Below, in pieces: positions 46,439-53,529 of a stretch of DNA of 61,873 nt (its first letter is position 1; each line of letters begins with the position of its first letter). Source of the stretch: an uncultured Lentisphaeria bacterium (GTDB lineage: Bacteria; Verrucomicrobiota; Lentisphaeria; Victivallales; UBA1829); NCBI GenBank assembly GCA_949287225.1, contig CASEFP010000080.1, forward strand, positions 1 through 61,873, given 5' to 3'. A program made the translations under genes and the position numbers. The notes under the pieces were generated by a model, which saw only the letters and a program-made list of their open reading frames with translations, was not told the DNA's origin and did no database searches.

Positions 46439-47626
46439 TCAGCGGGCTGTTTTTCTTCTCTGGACCGGGCGTTTCGCTGCGGGCTTCTTCTGCGTCTGCG
46501 GAGCTGGTTTCAGCGCGGCGGCCGGATCGTCCGCCCTCTCATAACCCCAGTTCAGGAGTTTTCTCAGGAACAGATCACGTTCCCGCGCGGTCGGGAATCC
46601 GGTCACCATCGCAATCATGCGTCTGCCGTTGCGCAGGCAGGTCACCGTGACGCAGTATCCCGCGCGGGCGATGAAGCCGGTCTTGATTCCATCCACGCCC
46701 GGACTGGCGTATTTCCCGCCGGGGAGAAGATTATTGTGATTCACAAGCTGGAGGTGTCCTTTGGTTCCCGGTTTCCGGAACGTGGCGCGCCTCATCGAGA
46801 CCCACTCCATCAGAAGGGGGTGTTCCATGAAATATTCCGCAAGCGTCACCATGTCGGCGGGGGAGCTCACATTGTCGGTGCGTCTTGTCGCACCGGGCAG
46901 TCCGTGCGGATTGTAGAAGTGCGTGCGTGTCATGCCGAGTTCCCGGGCGCGGCGGTTCATCCGCGAGACAAACGCCGAAGCATCCCCGCCGCCCAGATAT
47001 TCGGCGACCAGGTATGCCGCATCGTTTGCGCTCTTGAGCGAAACGGCCATCAGGAGTTCCTGGAGCGGGAAGGTTTCGCGCGGATCCAGCCAGACCTGGC
47101 TTCCCCCGATTTTTGCCGCCGCGTTTGTCACCCGGATCGGGGTATCCAGCGTCACCTTGCCCGCCTTGATGTCCTCATAGGCAAGAAACAGCGTCATCAC
47201 CTTGGTCATTGACGCGATCGGGAAAGGCTGGTCGGGATTCTTCGCCCAGAGGACGATCCGGCTGTCCGCATCGACCAGAATTCCCGAGGTTGCGTTTTTG
47301 CTCGACGGAATCTCCGGAATATTGCCACGCACCGCGAAATGGTAGTCATACGGCGTATGCACACGGGGACTGCTCTGGAATTTCCGTGTTTCCTGATCCT
47401 GAAGCGCCGCCTGCGGCGCAGCTCCCGCCTGTGTTTTTTCTTCCGCGGCTGTGCTCTTCACTCCCGCAGCTGCCCTGGACGCCGCGATCGCTTCGGCAAT
47501 TCTCTGTTCGGTCCCCGCTGACTGTGCGGGGGCGGCGGTGCCCGAACCCCGCATGAAGAACCAGACTGCCGCGAGGTGCAGCACAATGATCACCAGAACG
47601 ATCAGCAGAATATGCCAGAACTTCAT
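46439..47626 (-). CDS. dacA: D-alanyl-D-alanine carboxypeptidase (PBP5/6-like, S11)
   Basis: A 395-residue penicillin-binding protein that trims the terminal D-Ala of peptidoglycan stem peptides in the periplasm. An N-terminal membrane anchor (about 5-25) and an Ala/Gln-rich linker (about 30-80) precede the peptidase domain. That domain has active-site IASMTKVMTLF (SxxK), LKSANDAAYL (SxN) and DGIKTGF (KTG). A basic Pro/Lys/Arg tail (KKPAAKRPVQRRKTAR) closes it in place of the usual PBP5 C-terminal domain and amphipathic anchor. It starts 3 bases after the leuA stop, so the two are cotranscribed. Confidence 0.92.
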   Translation of the reverse strand: MKFWHILLIVLVIIVLHLAAVWFFMRGSGTAAPAQSAGTEQRIAEAIAASRAAAGVKSTAAEEKTQAGAAPQAALQDQETRKFQSSPRVHTPYDYHFAVRGNIPEIPSSKNATSGILVDADSRIVLWAKNPDQPFPIASMTKVMTLFLAYEDIKAGKVTLDTPIRVTNAAAKIGGSQVWLDPRETFPLQELLMAVSLKSANDAAYLVAEYLGGGDASAFVSRMNRRARELGMTRTHFYNPHGLPGATRRTDNVSSPADMVTLAEYFMEHPLLMEWVSMRRATFRKPGTKGHLQLVNHNNLLPGGKYASPGVDGIKTGFIARAGYCVTVTCLRNGRRMIAMVTGFPTARERDLFLRKLLNWGYERADDPAAALKPAPQTQKKPAAKRPVQRRKTAR

Positions 47627-47629
47627 CCG

Positions 47630-49345
47630 TCATCCCCGTTCGTTGAGAATCGCCCTGTTCAGCGCGGAAAAGAGCGCGAAGATTGCCGCAAGATCAATGT
47701 TCTGATGTTCGCCGACTCCGTAGAAGAGTGCGTTGTCGCTTTTTCTCCGGACGCCGACGAATGCGATTGCTTCCGCATCTGCATTGGTTCCGAGCGTTTT
47801 TTCCGAAAAGTCTTCCAGAATGAAATAATAGAGCTTCGCCTCGTTGCGGATGGCATGCACGGTCGCGGAAATCGGCCCGTTTCCGACGCCGCGGATCTCC
47901 CGGACCTCGTTGTCGAACTTGAGATTCAAACTCACTTCAACGAGCGCGCCTTCCTTGGACTCGTCATGTTCGTCGCCCTTGGAAATGCGCGAGAACTTCA
48001 GCAGTTCAAAGGGCCCTTTCACATTGACGAACGTTTCGTTGAACACCTTGAGCAGTTCGGCGGCATCCAGTTCGTCCCCTTTGGCGTCGGCGTATTTCTG
48101 CACGGCCGCGCCGATTTCCGGATGCATCCCCTTGGGCGGATAGATGTCGAAATCATGTTCCAGAACGTAGGCGACGCCGCCCTTTCCGGACTGGCTGTTG
48201 ATCCGGATCAGCTTCTCGTATTTGCGCCCGACGTCCGCCGGGTCGATGTGCAGATAAGGCACCTTCCACTGGACGTGGAAGAGTTTCCGCGCATCCGCGA
48301 TCCGGTCGATTCCCTTGCGGATCGCATCCTGGTGGGAGCCGGAAAAGGCGGTGAACGCAAGCTGCCCCGCATAGGGATGGCGCTCGTGCACATCGATGCC
48401 CGTGGCGTTTTCCACGACCTTGACGATGTGCGGCATGTCGGAGAAGTCCAGTCCCGTCGGGATGTTCCTCGAGGCCAGGTTCAGCGCCAGCGTGCAGATG
48501 TCCACATTGCCGGTGCGTTCTCCGTGCCCGAAGAGCGTGCCTTCGACGCGTTCGGCCCCCGCCATGATCGTGAACTCGGTCGAGGCGACCGCGCATCCCT
48601 GGTCGTTGTGGGAATGGACGCTCACGGTTGTCTCGTCCATGTAAGGATAGTGTTCAATGAAATACGCGATCATGTCCGCATAGTGGTGCGGCGGGCGCCG
48701 TTCCACGGTCTGCGGCAGATTCGCGATGAAGTCGTTTTTAGCGGACGGTCCCCACGCCTCCTTGACGGCCTTGCAGACGTCGATCACGTAATCCAGATCG
48801 CTGTCCGTGAACTCCTCCGGGGAGAACTCATAGGCGACTTTTCCCTCAAGGCCGTATTCCTTCAGATAGCGGCGAACCAGTTTCGTGCCTTCAACGGCCA
48901 TGGCAAGTGTCTCCTCGTGGGTCTTGCCGAAGACGATCCGCTCATGCAGGTCGGAGGTCGCCACATACAGATGCAGGATGGCCCGTTCCACGCCGGCCAG
49001 CGATTCCACGGTACGTTTGATCAATGGTTCGCGCGCCTGCGTCAGCACGGAAATCCGCACGTCGGACGGGATCAGCTTCTGTTCAATCAGATTGCGGACG
49101 AAGTCGAAATCGTCCTGCGACGCGGACGGAAAGGAAACCTCGATCTCCTTGAAGCCGATTGCGCAGAGAAGCTGGAAGTACTCGAGTTTTTTCTCCGGGT
49201 TCATGGGCATCGGGAGCGCCTGGTTGCCGTCGCGCAGGTCGACAGAACACCAGATCGGCGCTTTTTCGAGTTCGCGGTTCAGCCAGTCACGGTTTCTGAC
49301 CGGAATCTTTTCGGGGATCGGGTACTTCATCATTTTCGTTTCCAT
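47630..49345 (-). CDS. leuA: 2-isopropylmalate synthase (LeuA2 / actinobacterial-yeast type)
   Basis: A 571-residue enzyme for the first leucine-specific step: 2-ketoisovalerate plus acetyl-CoA. It opens METKMMKYPIPEKIPVRNRDW. The HMGL-like barrel shows VDLRDGNQAL (metal and catalytic residues), FPSASQDDFDF and VHSHNDQGCAVAST, then GERTGNVD. A C-terminal regulatory LeuA dimer domain begins about residue 440 (EVSLNLKFDN, RGVGNGPISA), so leucine feedback is expected. Length and motifs fit the roughly 550-600-residue class, not the E. coli 520 class. ATG 49345 is chosen; 49333 is an in-frame alternative. Confidence 0.93.
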   Translation of the reverse strand: METKMMKYPIPEKIPVRNRDWLNRELEKAPIWCSVDLRDGNQALPMPMNPEKKLEYFQLLCAIGFKEIEVSFPSASQDDFDFVRNLIEQKLIPSDVRISVLTQAREPLIKRTVESLAGVERAILHLYVATSDLHERIVFGKTHEETLAMAVEGTKLVRRYLKEYGLEGKVAYEFSPEEFTDSDLDYVIDVCKAVKEAWGPSAKNDFIANLPQTVERRPPHHYADMIAYFIEHYPYMDETTVSVHSHNDQGCAVASTEFTIMAGAERVEGTLFGHGERTGNVDICTLALNLASRNIPTGLDFSDMPHIVKVVENATGIDVHERHPYAGQLAFTAFSGSHQDAIRKGIDRIADARKLFHVQWKVPYLHIDPADVGRKYEKLIRINSQSGKGGVAYVLEHDFDIYPPKGMHPEIGAAVQKYADAKGDELDAAELLKVFNETFVNVKGPFELLKFSRISKGDEHDESKEGALVEVSLNLKFDNEVREIRGVGNGPISATVHAIRNEAKLYYFILEDFSEKTLGTNADAEAIAFVGVRRKSDNALFYGVGEHQNIDLAAIFALFSALNRAILNERG

Positions 49346-49409
49346 TTCTTTTCCGGCGGGGCGTTCCTTCGCCTTCGCCTTTCCATCTATGGGTTTCATA
49401 AAGATAAAT

Positions 49410-49438
49410 AATATACACCGGTTTTTCGGAAAGCGAAA
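49410..49438 (-). promoter_or_regulatory. Putative leuA-dacA promoter
   Basis: On the minus strand, TTTCGC (49438-49433), 17 bases, then TATATT (49415-49410), 64 bases before the ATG. The -35 box is weak; the -10 box matches others in the window. Confidence 0.45.
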
Positions 49439-50042
49439 TGAGAAAAGCACAAAAACTCCGAATTTTTTCCGCGTTTCCTGTGCCTTTTCAGTCGCCTGAT
49501 GTGTTGAAAGCGCTTCGGCACGGAAAATCCGGCGGCATTTTCTCCTGTCCGGAAGTGTTTCCGCTTTCCTGGCAGATCCATGGCGTCCCGTTTCCGGAAT
49601 CTGCAGCAGAACTTCCTGTGACTGTGTCGCCGGGACCGTGGCGCAGATCATCACGGTTCCGGAATGGATTCAGAAACCTTTACAGGGGGGCGCGGGGAAT
49701 TCAAAATCTTCAGGCTGACCGTGACATGCTGTCTATTCTGGTTTCGGCCAATTTCCGTCATGCCTTTGGCTGTCTGACTCATCTCCAAGCCGGTGGCGAT
49801 CTGCTTTGTCCGACAGTGTCATTCATGTTTCTTCTCTCCGGGAGAGTGAGACGGAATGCCCCCTTTTGAATGGGAACGTTTGCAGAGGATCAGAGATCGG
49901 CCGGATGCTGATCCTGACATGGAAGGCGAAACGTATTCCTTTTCTGCAAGTGCCGGACTTCCTCCATCCTGCATATGAGTTTCCTTTGCATTGATATTAT
50001 CTTCAATCCTGTGTTTTTTCAAAAAAAATCCTTTTCCCCCTA
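49439..50042. other. Gene-poor 600-base interval upstream of the LacI locus
   Basis: No gene could be supported on either strand. The longest open frame (plus strand, 49438-49869) has no ribosome site, odd composition and no recognisable motif. A minus-strand stretch around 49650-49800 translates to about 55 residues of ordinary-looking composition (MSQTAKGMTEIGRNQNRQ within it) but lacks a good start. It could be a decayed gene. The interval ends at a T-rich stretch and the LacI promoter. Confidence 0.5.
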
Positions 50043-50070
50043 TTGACTTTTTTCAATTCCGGGATATAAT
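50043..50070 (+). promoter_or_regulatory. Promoter of the LacI sugar locus
   Basis: TTGACT (50043-50048), 16 bases, then a perfect TATAAT (50065-50070). The expected transcription start is near 50077, just before the 12-bp repeat array. Confidence 0.7.
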
Positions 50071-50080
50071 GTATTGTATT

Positions 50081-50138
50081 CCGCAAGTAGTTGCGGAAGT
50101 GGTTGCGGTAATGATTGCGGAAGTAGTTGCGCAAAAAA
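50081..50138 (+). repeat. 12-bp tandem repeats, probable operator array
   Basis: Four consecutive 12-base units begin TTGCGG or TTGCGC at 50091, 50103, 50115 and 50127 (consensus TTGCGGAARTRR). They are preceded by an inverted arm: CCGCAA (50081-50086), 4 bases, TTGCGG (50091-50096). The last unit contains the palindrome TTGCGCAA (50127-50134). The array covers roughly +5 to +60 of the predicted transcript, a natural roadblock position for the LacI protein encoded 23 bases further on. Confidence 0.75.
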
Positions 50139-50160
50139 ATGAGGGAAGGGCATTCGGCAA

Positions 50161-51225
50161 ATGGGTGCGGAGGAACTGGCCAGTTTGAAGGACATCGCGA
50201 AGGCGACGGGATACTCTCTCACAACCGTTTCGCGTGTCATGCGGAACAAGGGAGAGATTTCCGAGGCGACGCGCAAGCGGATTCATGAGGCGGCGGAGAA
50301 GCTCGGTTATCACGAGAACCGTCTGATCAGCGGGTTTCAGACGGGGCACTCGGGACTGGTCGGGATGATTTACGATTCGACAAACCCGTTTTTTCAGGAG
50401 ATCGCCTCGGAGATCCAGAAACTTCTTTATGCACGGGACTATATGCTGATCGCCTGCACGGCGACGCCGGAGACCGCGGAGGATTCCGCCCTGATCCGGC
50501 GCCTCGTCGAGCAGCGGGTCGACGGCATCGTGATCGTCCCGCGCGACGATTTCGCGGACAACGCCTATTTCAGCAATCTTGTTTCCCGCTGCGTCCCCGT
50601 CATCTCGATCGACCGCAAAACGAAAGCCGACATCGACTTCATCGGAACGGACGATTTCTGCGGAGGGTATCTCTCCGCAGAGCATCTTTATGAGACCGGG
50701 CGCAGAAATCTTGCCTATCTTGCCGGACCCGATTTCGCCAGTCCGGCACGCCTCCGCCGGGAGGGATTCGAAGCCTTCGTCTCCGAGCATCCGGATATGC
50801 GCATGCGGATCATCGCCAAATGCGGGAATCTCGACTTCCCCTCGACACTGATCCGCGATTTCCTCCGGGAACATCCTGAAACCGATTCCGTCGCAGCCTT
50901 CTTCGACTGGCAGGCGATCCGGATCTGCCAGATTCTTTTTGCAGAAAACATCCGCATTCCCGACGACATCGCCGTGATGGGATTCGGATGCATGGAGCCG
51001 GATTACGCGAACGTCTTTCCCGTGACAAGCGTCGACCAGAAGACAAAGGAGATTGCGGCAAACGCTGTCGAACGGCTTTTCCTCCGTCTGGAGCAGGGAA
51101 GAACCCGCGACATTCCTTCCGTGGAGATCCGCATCAAACCGGAGATCCGCGTCAAAGGGTCCACTGTCAAACAGAAAAACAATCTTTTCACCATGCAGAA
51201 AAACAGAGGAGATTCAAATAGATGA
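50161..51225 (+). CDS. LacI-family transcriptional regulator
   Basis: A 354-residue repressor. The helix-turn-helix is [23 protein letters not shown] and the hinge helix [17 protein letters not shown], both within the first 50 residues. A periplasmic-binding-protein-like sensor follows ([59 protein letters not shown]). The ligand is likely a sugar, unknown. It begins the locus and lies directly behind the repeat array, so autoregulation is likely. Its stop overlaps the pseudopilin start by 4 bases (ATGA). The C-terminal tail is unusually polar ([21 protein letters not shown] region). Confidence 0.93.
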   Translation: MGAEELASLKDIAKATGYSLTTVSRVMRNKGEISEATRKRIHEAAEKLGYHENRLISGFQTGHSGLVGMIYDSTNPFFQEIASEIQKLLYARDYMLIACTATPETAEDSALIRRLVEQRVDGIVIVPRDDFADNAYFSNLVSRCVPVISIDRKTKADIDFIGTDDFCGGYLSAEHLYETGRRNLAYLAGPDFASPARLRREGFEAFVSEHPDMRMRIIAKCGNLDFPSTLIRDFLREHPETDSVAAFFDWQAIRICQILFAENIRIPDDIAVMGFGCMEPDYANVFPVTSVDQKTKEIAANAVERLFLRLEQGRTRDIPSVEIRIKPEIRVKGSTVKQKNNLFTMQKNRGDSNR

Positions 51226-51911
51226 AACGCGGAACCGGGAAAAAACATGAAACAATCAAACTGAAATGTTTTACATTGATCGAGCTGCTGGTCGTAATTG
51301 CGATCATCGCGATTCTTGCCGCGCTGCTCCTTCCTGCGCTGAACAAGGCGAAGGAAACGGCACAGACGATCTTCTGCCTTGGCAATCTCCGCCAGATGGG
51401 GCTTGCGCACGCCATGTATGCGGATCAGACGAACTACTGCATGCCCGAACGCCCGACGATCCGCCACGCGGAGGACGGCAATTACAACACCTGGGAGCAT
51501 GAGATCACCGTCCTGCTCGGGAAAAAGACGCCCGCGCAGAAACTGCGCTGCCCCGTGCAGGCGCATACGAAGGAGGAGAACAGCTACGGCCTGAACGCAA
51601 CCAGCGCAGGATACTGGCTCTACCAGTTCAAAAAGGCCCGTCCGGTCGGCTCGGTCACCTCCGCATCGCAGGCCGTCACGATCACCGAATACGGCTATGG
51701 ATATGGATACCCATATCTGGTTTATGACATCATCCAACTCGGCACCCGGCACGGCAACGGAAGAAAGGACCACATCGGGCGCTACATTTCCGGAAAAATC
51801 AATCAGGTTTATTTCGACGGGCACGCCGTCACGCTTCCGAGGAGTGCGCACCTCCTGCCGCCCGCCGAACCACAATATGGACTGCTCAACCGTGGCTACA
51901 AGGCGCTGTAG
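51222..51911 (+). CDS. Pseudopilin-like protein (type II secretion/DUF1559-like)
   Basis: A 229-residue protein. A 16-residue basic leader is followed by [20 protein letters not shown], the class III prepilin helix with Glu at +5. The residue before the cleavage site is Cys, not the usual Gly. The C-terminal part has the VYFDGHAV element typical of the H-x9-DG pseudopilin group, though the His spacing is longer. Such proteins are abundant in Lentisphaerae and Planctomycetes and often sit beside carbohydrate genes. GAGGAG precedes ATG 51222; coupling to the LacI gene is by a 4-base overlap. A surface or secretion role is assumed. Confidence 0.85.
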   Translation: MKRGTGKKHETIKLKCFTLIELLVVIAIIAILAALLLPALNKAKETAQTIFCLGNLRQMGLAHAMYADQTNYCMPERPTIRHAEDGNYNTWEHEITVLLGKKTPAQKLRCPVQAHTKEENSYGLNATSAGYWLYQFKKARPVGSVTSASQAVTITEYGYGYGYPYLVYDIIQLGTRHGNGRKDHIGRYISGKINQVYFDGHAVTLPRSAHLLPPAEPQYGLLNRGYKAL

Positions 51912-51953
51912 GAAAATAATATGCAATCCCATTTATATTTCAGGAGAAACATC

Positions 51954-53525
51954 ATGAATCGGACATGGCGGACAATCGCGGCCTGCTTTCTTGCGAATGC
52001 AGCACTGTTTTCCGCGGAACTCAAACCCTTCGGCATCCTCGGGCAGAGCCAGGGCGAAGATCGTGAACCTCTGACGGCGGTTTCCTGCGGCAGCGCCGTC
52101 AACGATCCGGACGGGAACGTCTGGTTTGTCAACGGGCGCGGCGTATATCTCCTCGCAAAGGGGCAGCGGAGCGCGGAACTGCTTTTCCCGGAGGTCGGTA
52201 AACTCATGACCGACGGAAAGGAGATTTTTCTTCAGCAGAACACAACACTCTTCCGCCTGTTCCGGAATCCGGACGGCACGGCACGGAAAAAGACGGCATT
52301 TGATTTCCGGCGCGGTTTTTCCTCCACGGGAATCGCGGACGCTTCGACACGTGAGCGTTTCGGGAGGATTCTCAAATATTTTGCCCTTGACAGCGGCGGG
52401 AAAAAGGTTTACGCCTGGGATTCCGCGGGAAAAAGCCTCGGCGCGGTTCTGGATCTCAGCTCGTTTCCCGAAAAGGGAAAGGCGGTATCCGTCGGATTTC
52501 TGCCGCGGAGCGGTTATCTTCTGGTCTCGACGATGTATCCGGACAACCGCGTCTACCGCTTCAATCCGGATGGCGAGTCCGTCACGGGCGGCGTCTGGCC
52601 CGCGGGCGGATGGATGAATGCGTTTTCTATTGTCAGCGGATACGCATGGGGCTGCGGAACAAAAGCCGTCCGTTATGAGGACACCCTTTCGGAGGGCCGG
52701 TTTGTCACGCTCGGCGACGGGAGGGACAACTATGCGCGGGCGCTCGCCTCGGACGGCGCGGACGGTTATTACCTCGCAACCACGCAGGGATTGAAACACT
52801 ACCGGATGGACGCGCCGGCGGAATGCGATTACCGGATCGGCGGCATCGGAACACCCGCTGCGCTGGCGATTCTCAACGGAGGAATCCTTGCCGTGTCCGG
52901 ATACAGCATCCGGAGTCTCCGGCTGGACGACCTGCCCGACTCGCCGCTCGGAAACACCGGGGACGAAGCATGGCATGTCGGCGCAAACTGGGTCTCGGAT
53001 GCCGTCGCGGCGATTCCGGACAACTCCGCATTCCTGATTCTGGACCGCAAACTCCGGAAGCTCTGGCGCTTCGATCCCTCGAAAACAAAGTGGGGAGACA
53101 AAACGAGAATGACCGACACCGGACGGACCTTCGTCAATCCTGCGGATCTGGCGTTTGCCGGTGATTTTCTTGTGATTGCCGACAACGGCGCGCTGAATGT
53201 GAAAAACGATCTGGATGCGCCCGTTCTGCGCGTCGACGCATTCGGAAAGGATGAGATTGTCGCGGCGGGTGCGGACTGGGTCGCCTTCCTGAAAAACGGA
53301 AAGACGGTCTGGAAGCAGAAAATGGCGGTCCGGGACATTGCCGCGATCGGCGGATACATCGCCGCCGCCGGGTCGGACGGACTTCGGCTTCTGACGAAAG
53401 AGGGCAGGACACTTCAGCATCTTCCCTGTTCACTCAATACGCTTGCCGTTTCGGGGAAATGGCTGGTCGGAGCGGATCACGCGAAGGCCGCCCTGCGGAA
53501 ATTCAAACTGAAGGAAGGAAAGTAA
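51954..53525 (+). CDS. Secreted beta-propeller-like protein of unknown function
   Basis: A 523-residue protein with a signal peptide (MNRTWRTIAACFLANAALFSA). The mature part has repeated short beta segments of propeller type: DPDGNVWFVNGRGVYLL, GYLLVSTMYPDNRVYRFNPDG, GGILAVSGYSIRSLRLDD and FLVIADNGALNV. Each suggests a blade of an NHL/YVTN- or WD-like fold. No catalytic motif was recognised. ATG 51954 is set by CAGGAG just upstream; an earlier in-frame ATG at 51921 would spoil the signal peptide. It stands between the pseudopilin and the glycoside hydrolase, 4 bases ahead of the latter. Confidence 0.65.
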   Translation: MNRTWRTIAACFLANAALFSAELKPFGILGQSQGEDREPLTAVSCGSAVNDPDGNVWFVNGRGVYLLAKGQRSAELLFPEVGKLMTDGKEIFLQQNTTLFRLFRNPDGTARKKTAFDFRRGFSSTGIADASTRERFGRILKYFALDSGGKKVYAWDSAGKSLGAVLDLSSFPEKGKAVSVGFLPRSGYLLVSTMYPDNRVYRFNPDGESVTGGVWPAGGWMNAFSIVSGYAWGCGTKAVRYEDTLSEGRFVTLGDGRDNYARALASDGADGYYLATTQGLKHYRMDAPAECDYRIGGIGTPAALAILNGGILAVSGYSIRSLRLDDLPDSPLGNTGDEAWHVGANWVSDAVAAIPDNSAFLILDRKLRKLWRFDPSKTKWGDKTRMTDTGRTFVNPADLAFAGDFLVIADNGALNVKNDLDAPVLRVDAFGKDEIVAAGADWVAFLKNGKTVWKQKMAVRDIAAIGGYIAAAGSDGLRLLTKEGRTLQHLPCSLNTLAVSGKWLVGADHAKAALRKFKLKEGK

Positions 53526-53529
53526 GACA

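Noticed and set aside
50081..50138. Short CRISPR-like array
   Set aside because: Units are 12 bases with no spacers; no cas genes are present.
49991..50188. Short plus-strand frame reading VVAEVVA-type repeats through the 12-bp array
   Set aside because: The repeat is explained better as an operator array downstream of a promoter; the frame has no ribosome site and overlaps the lacI start in another frame.
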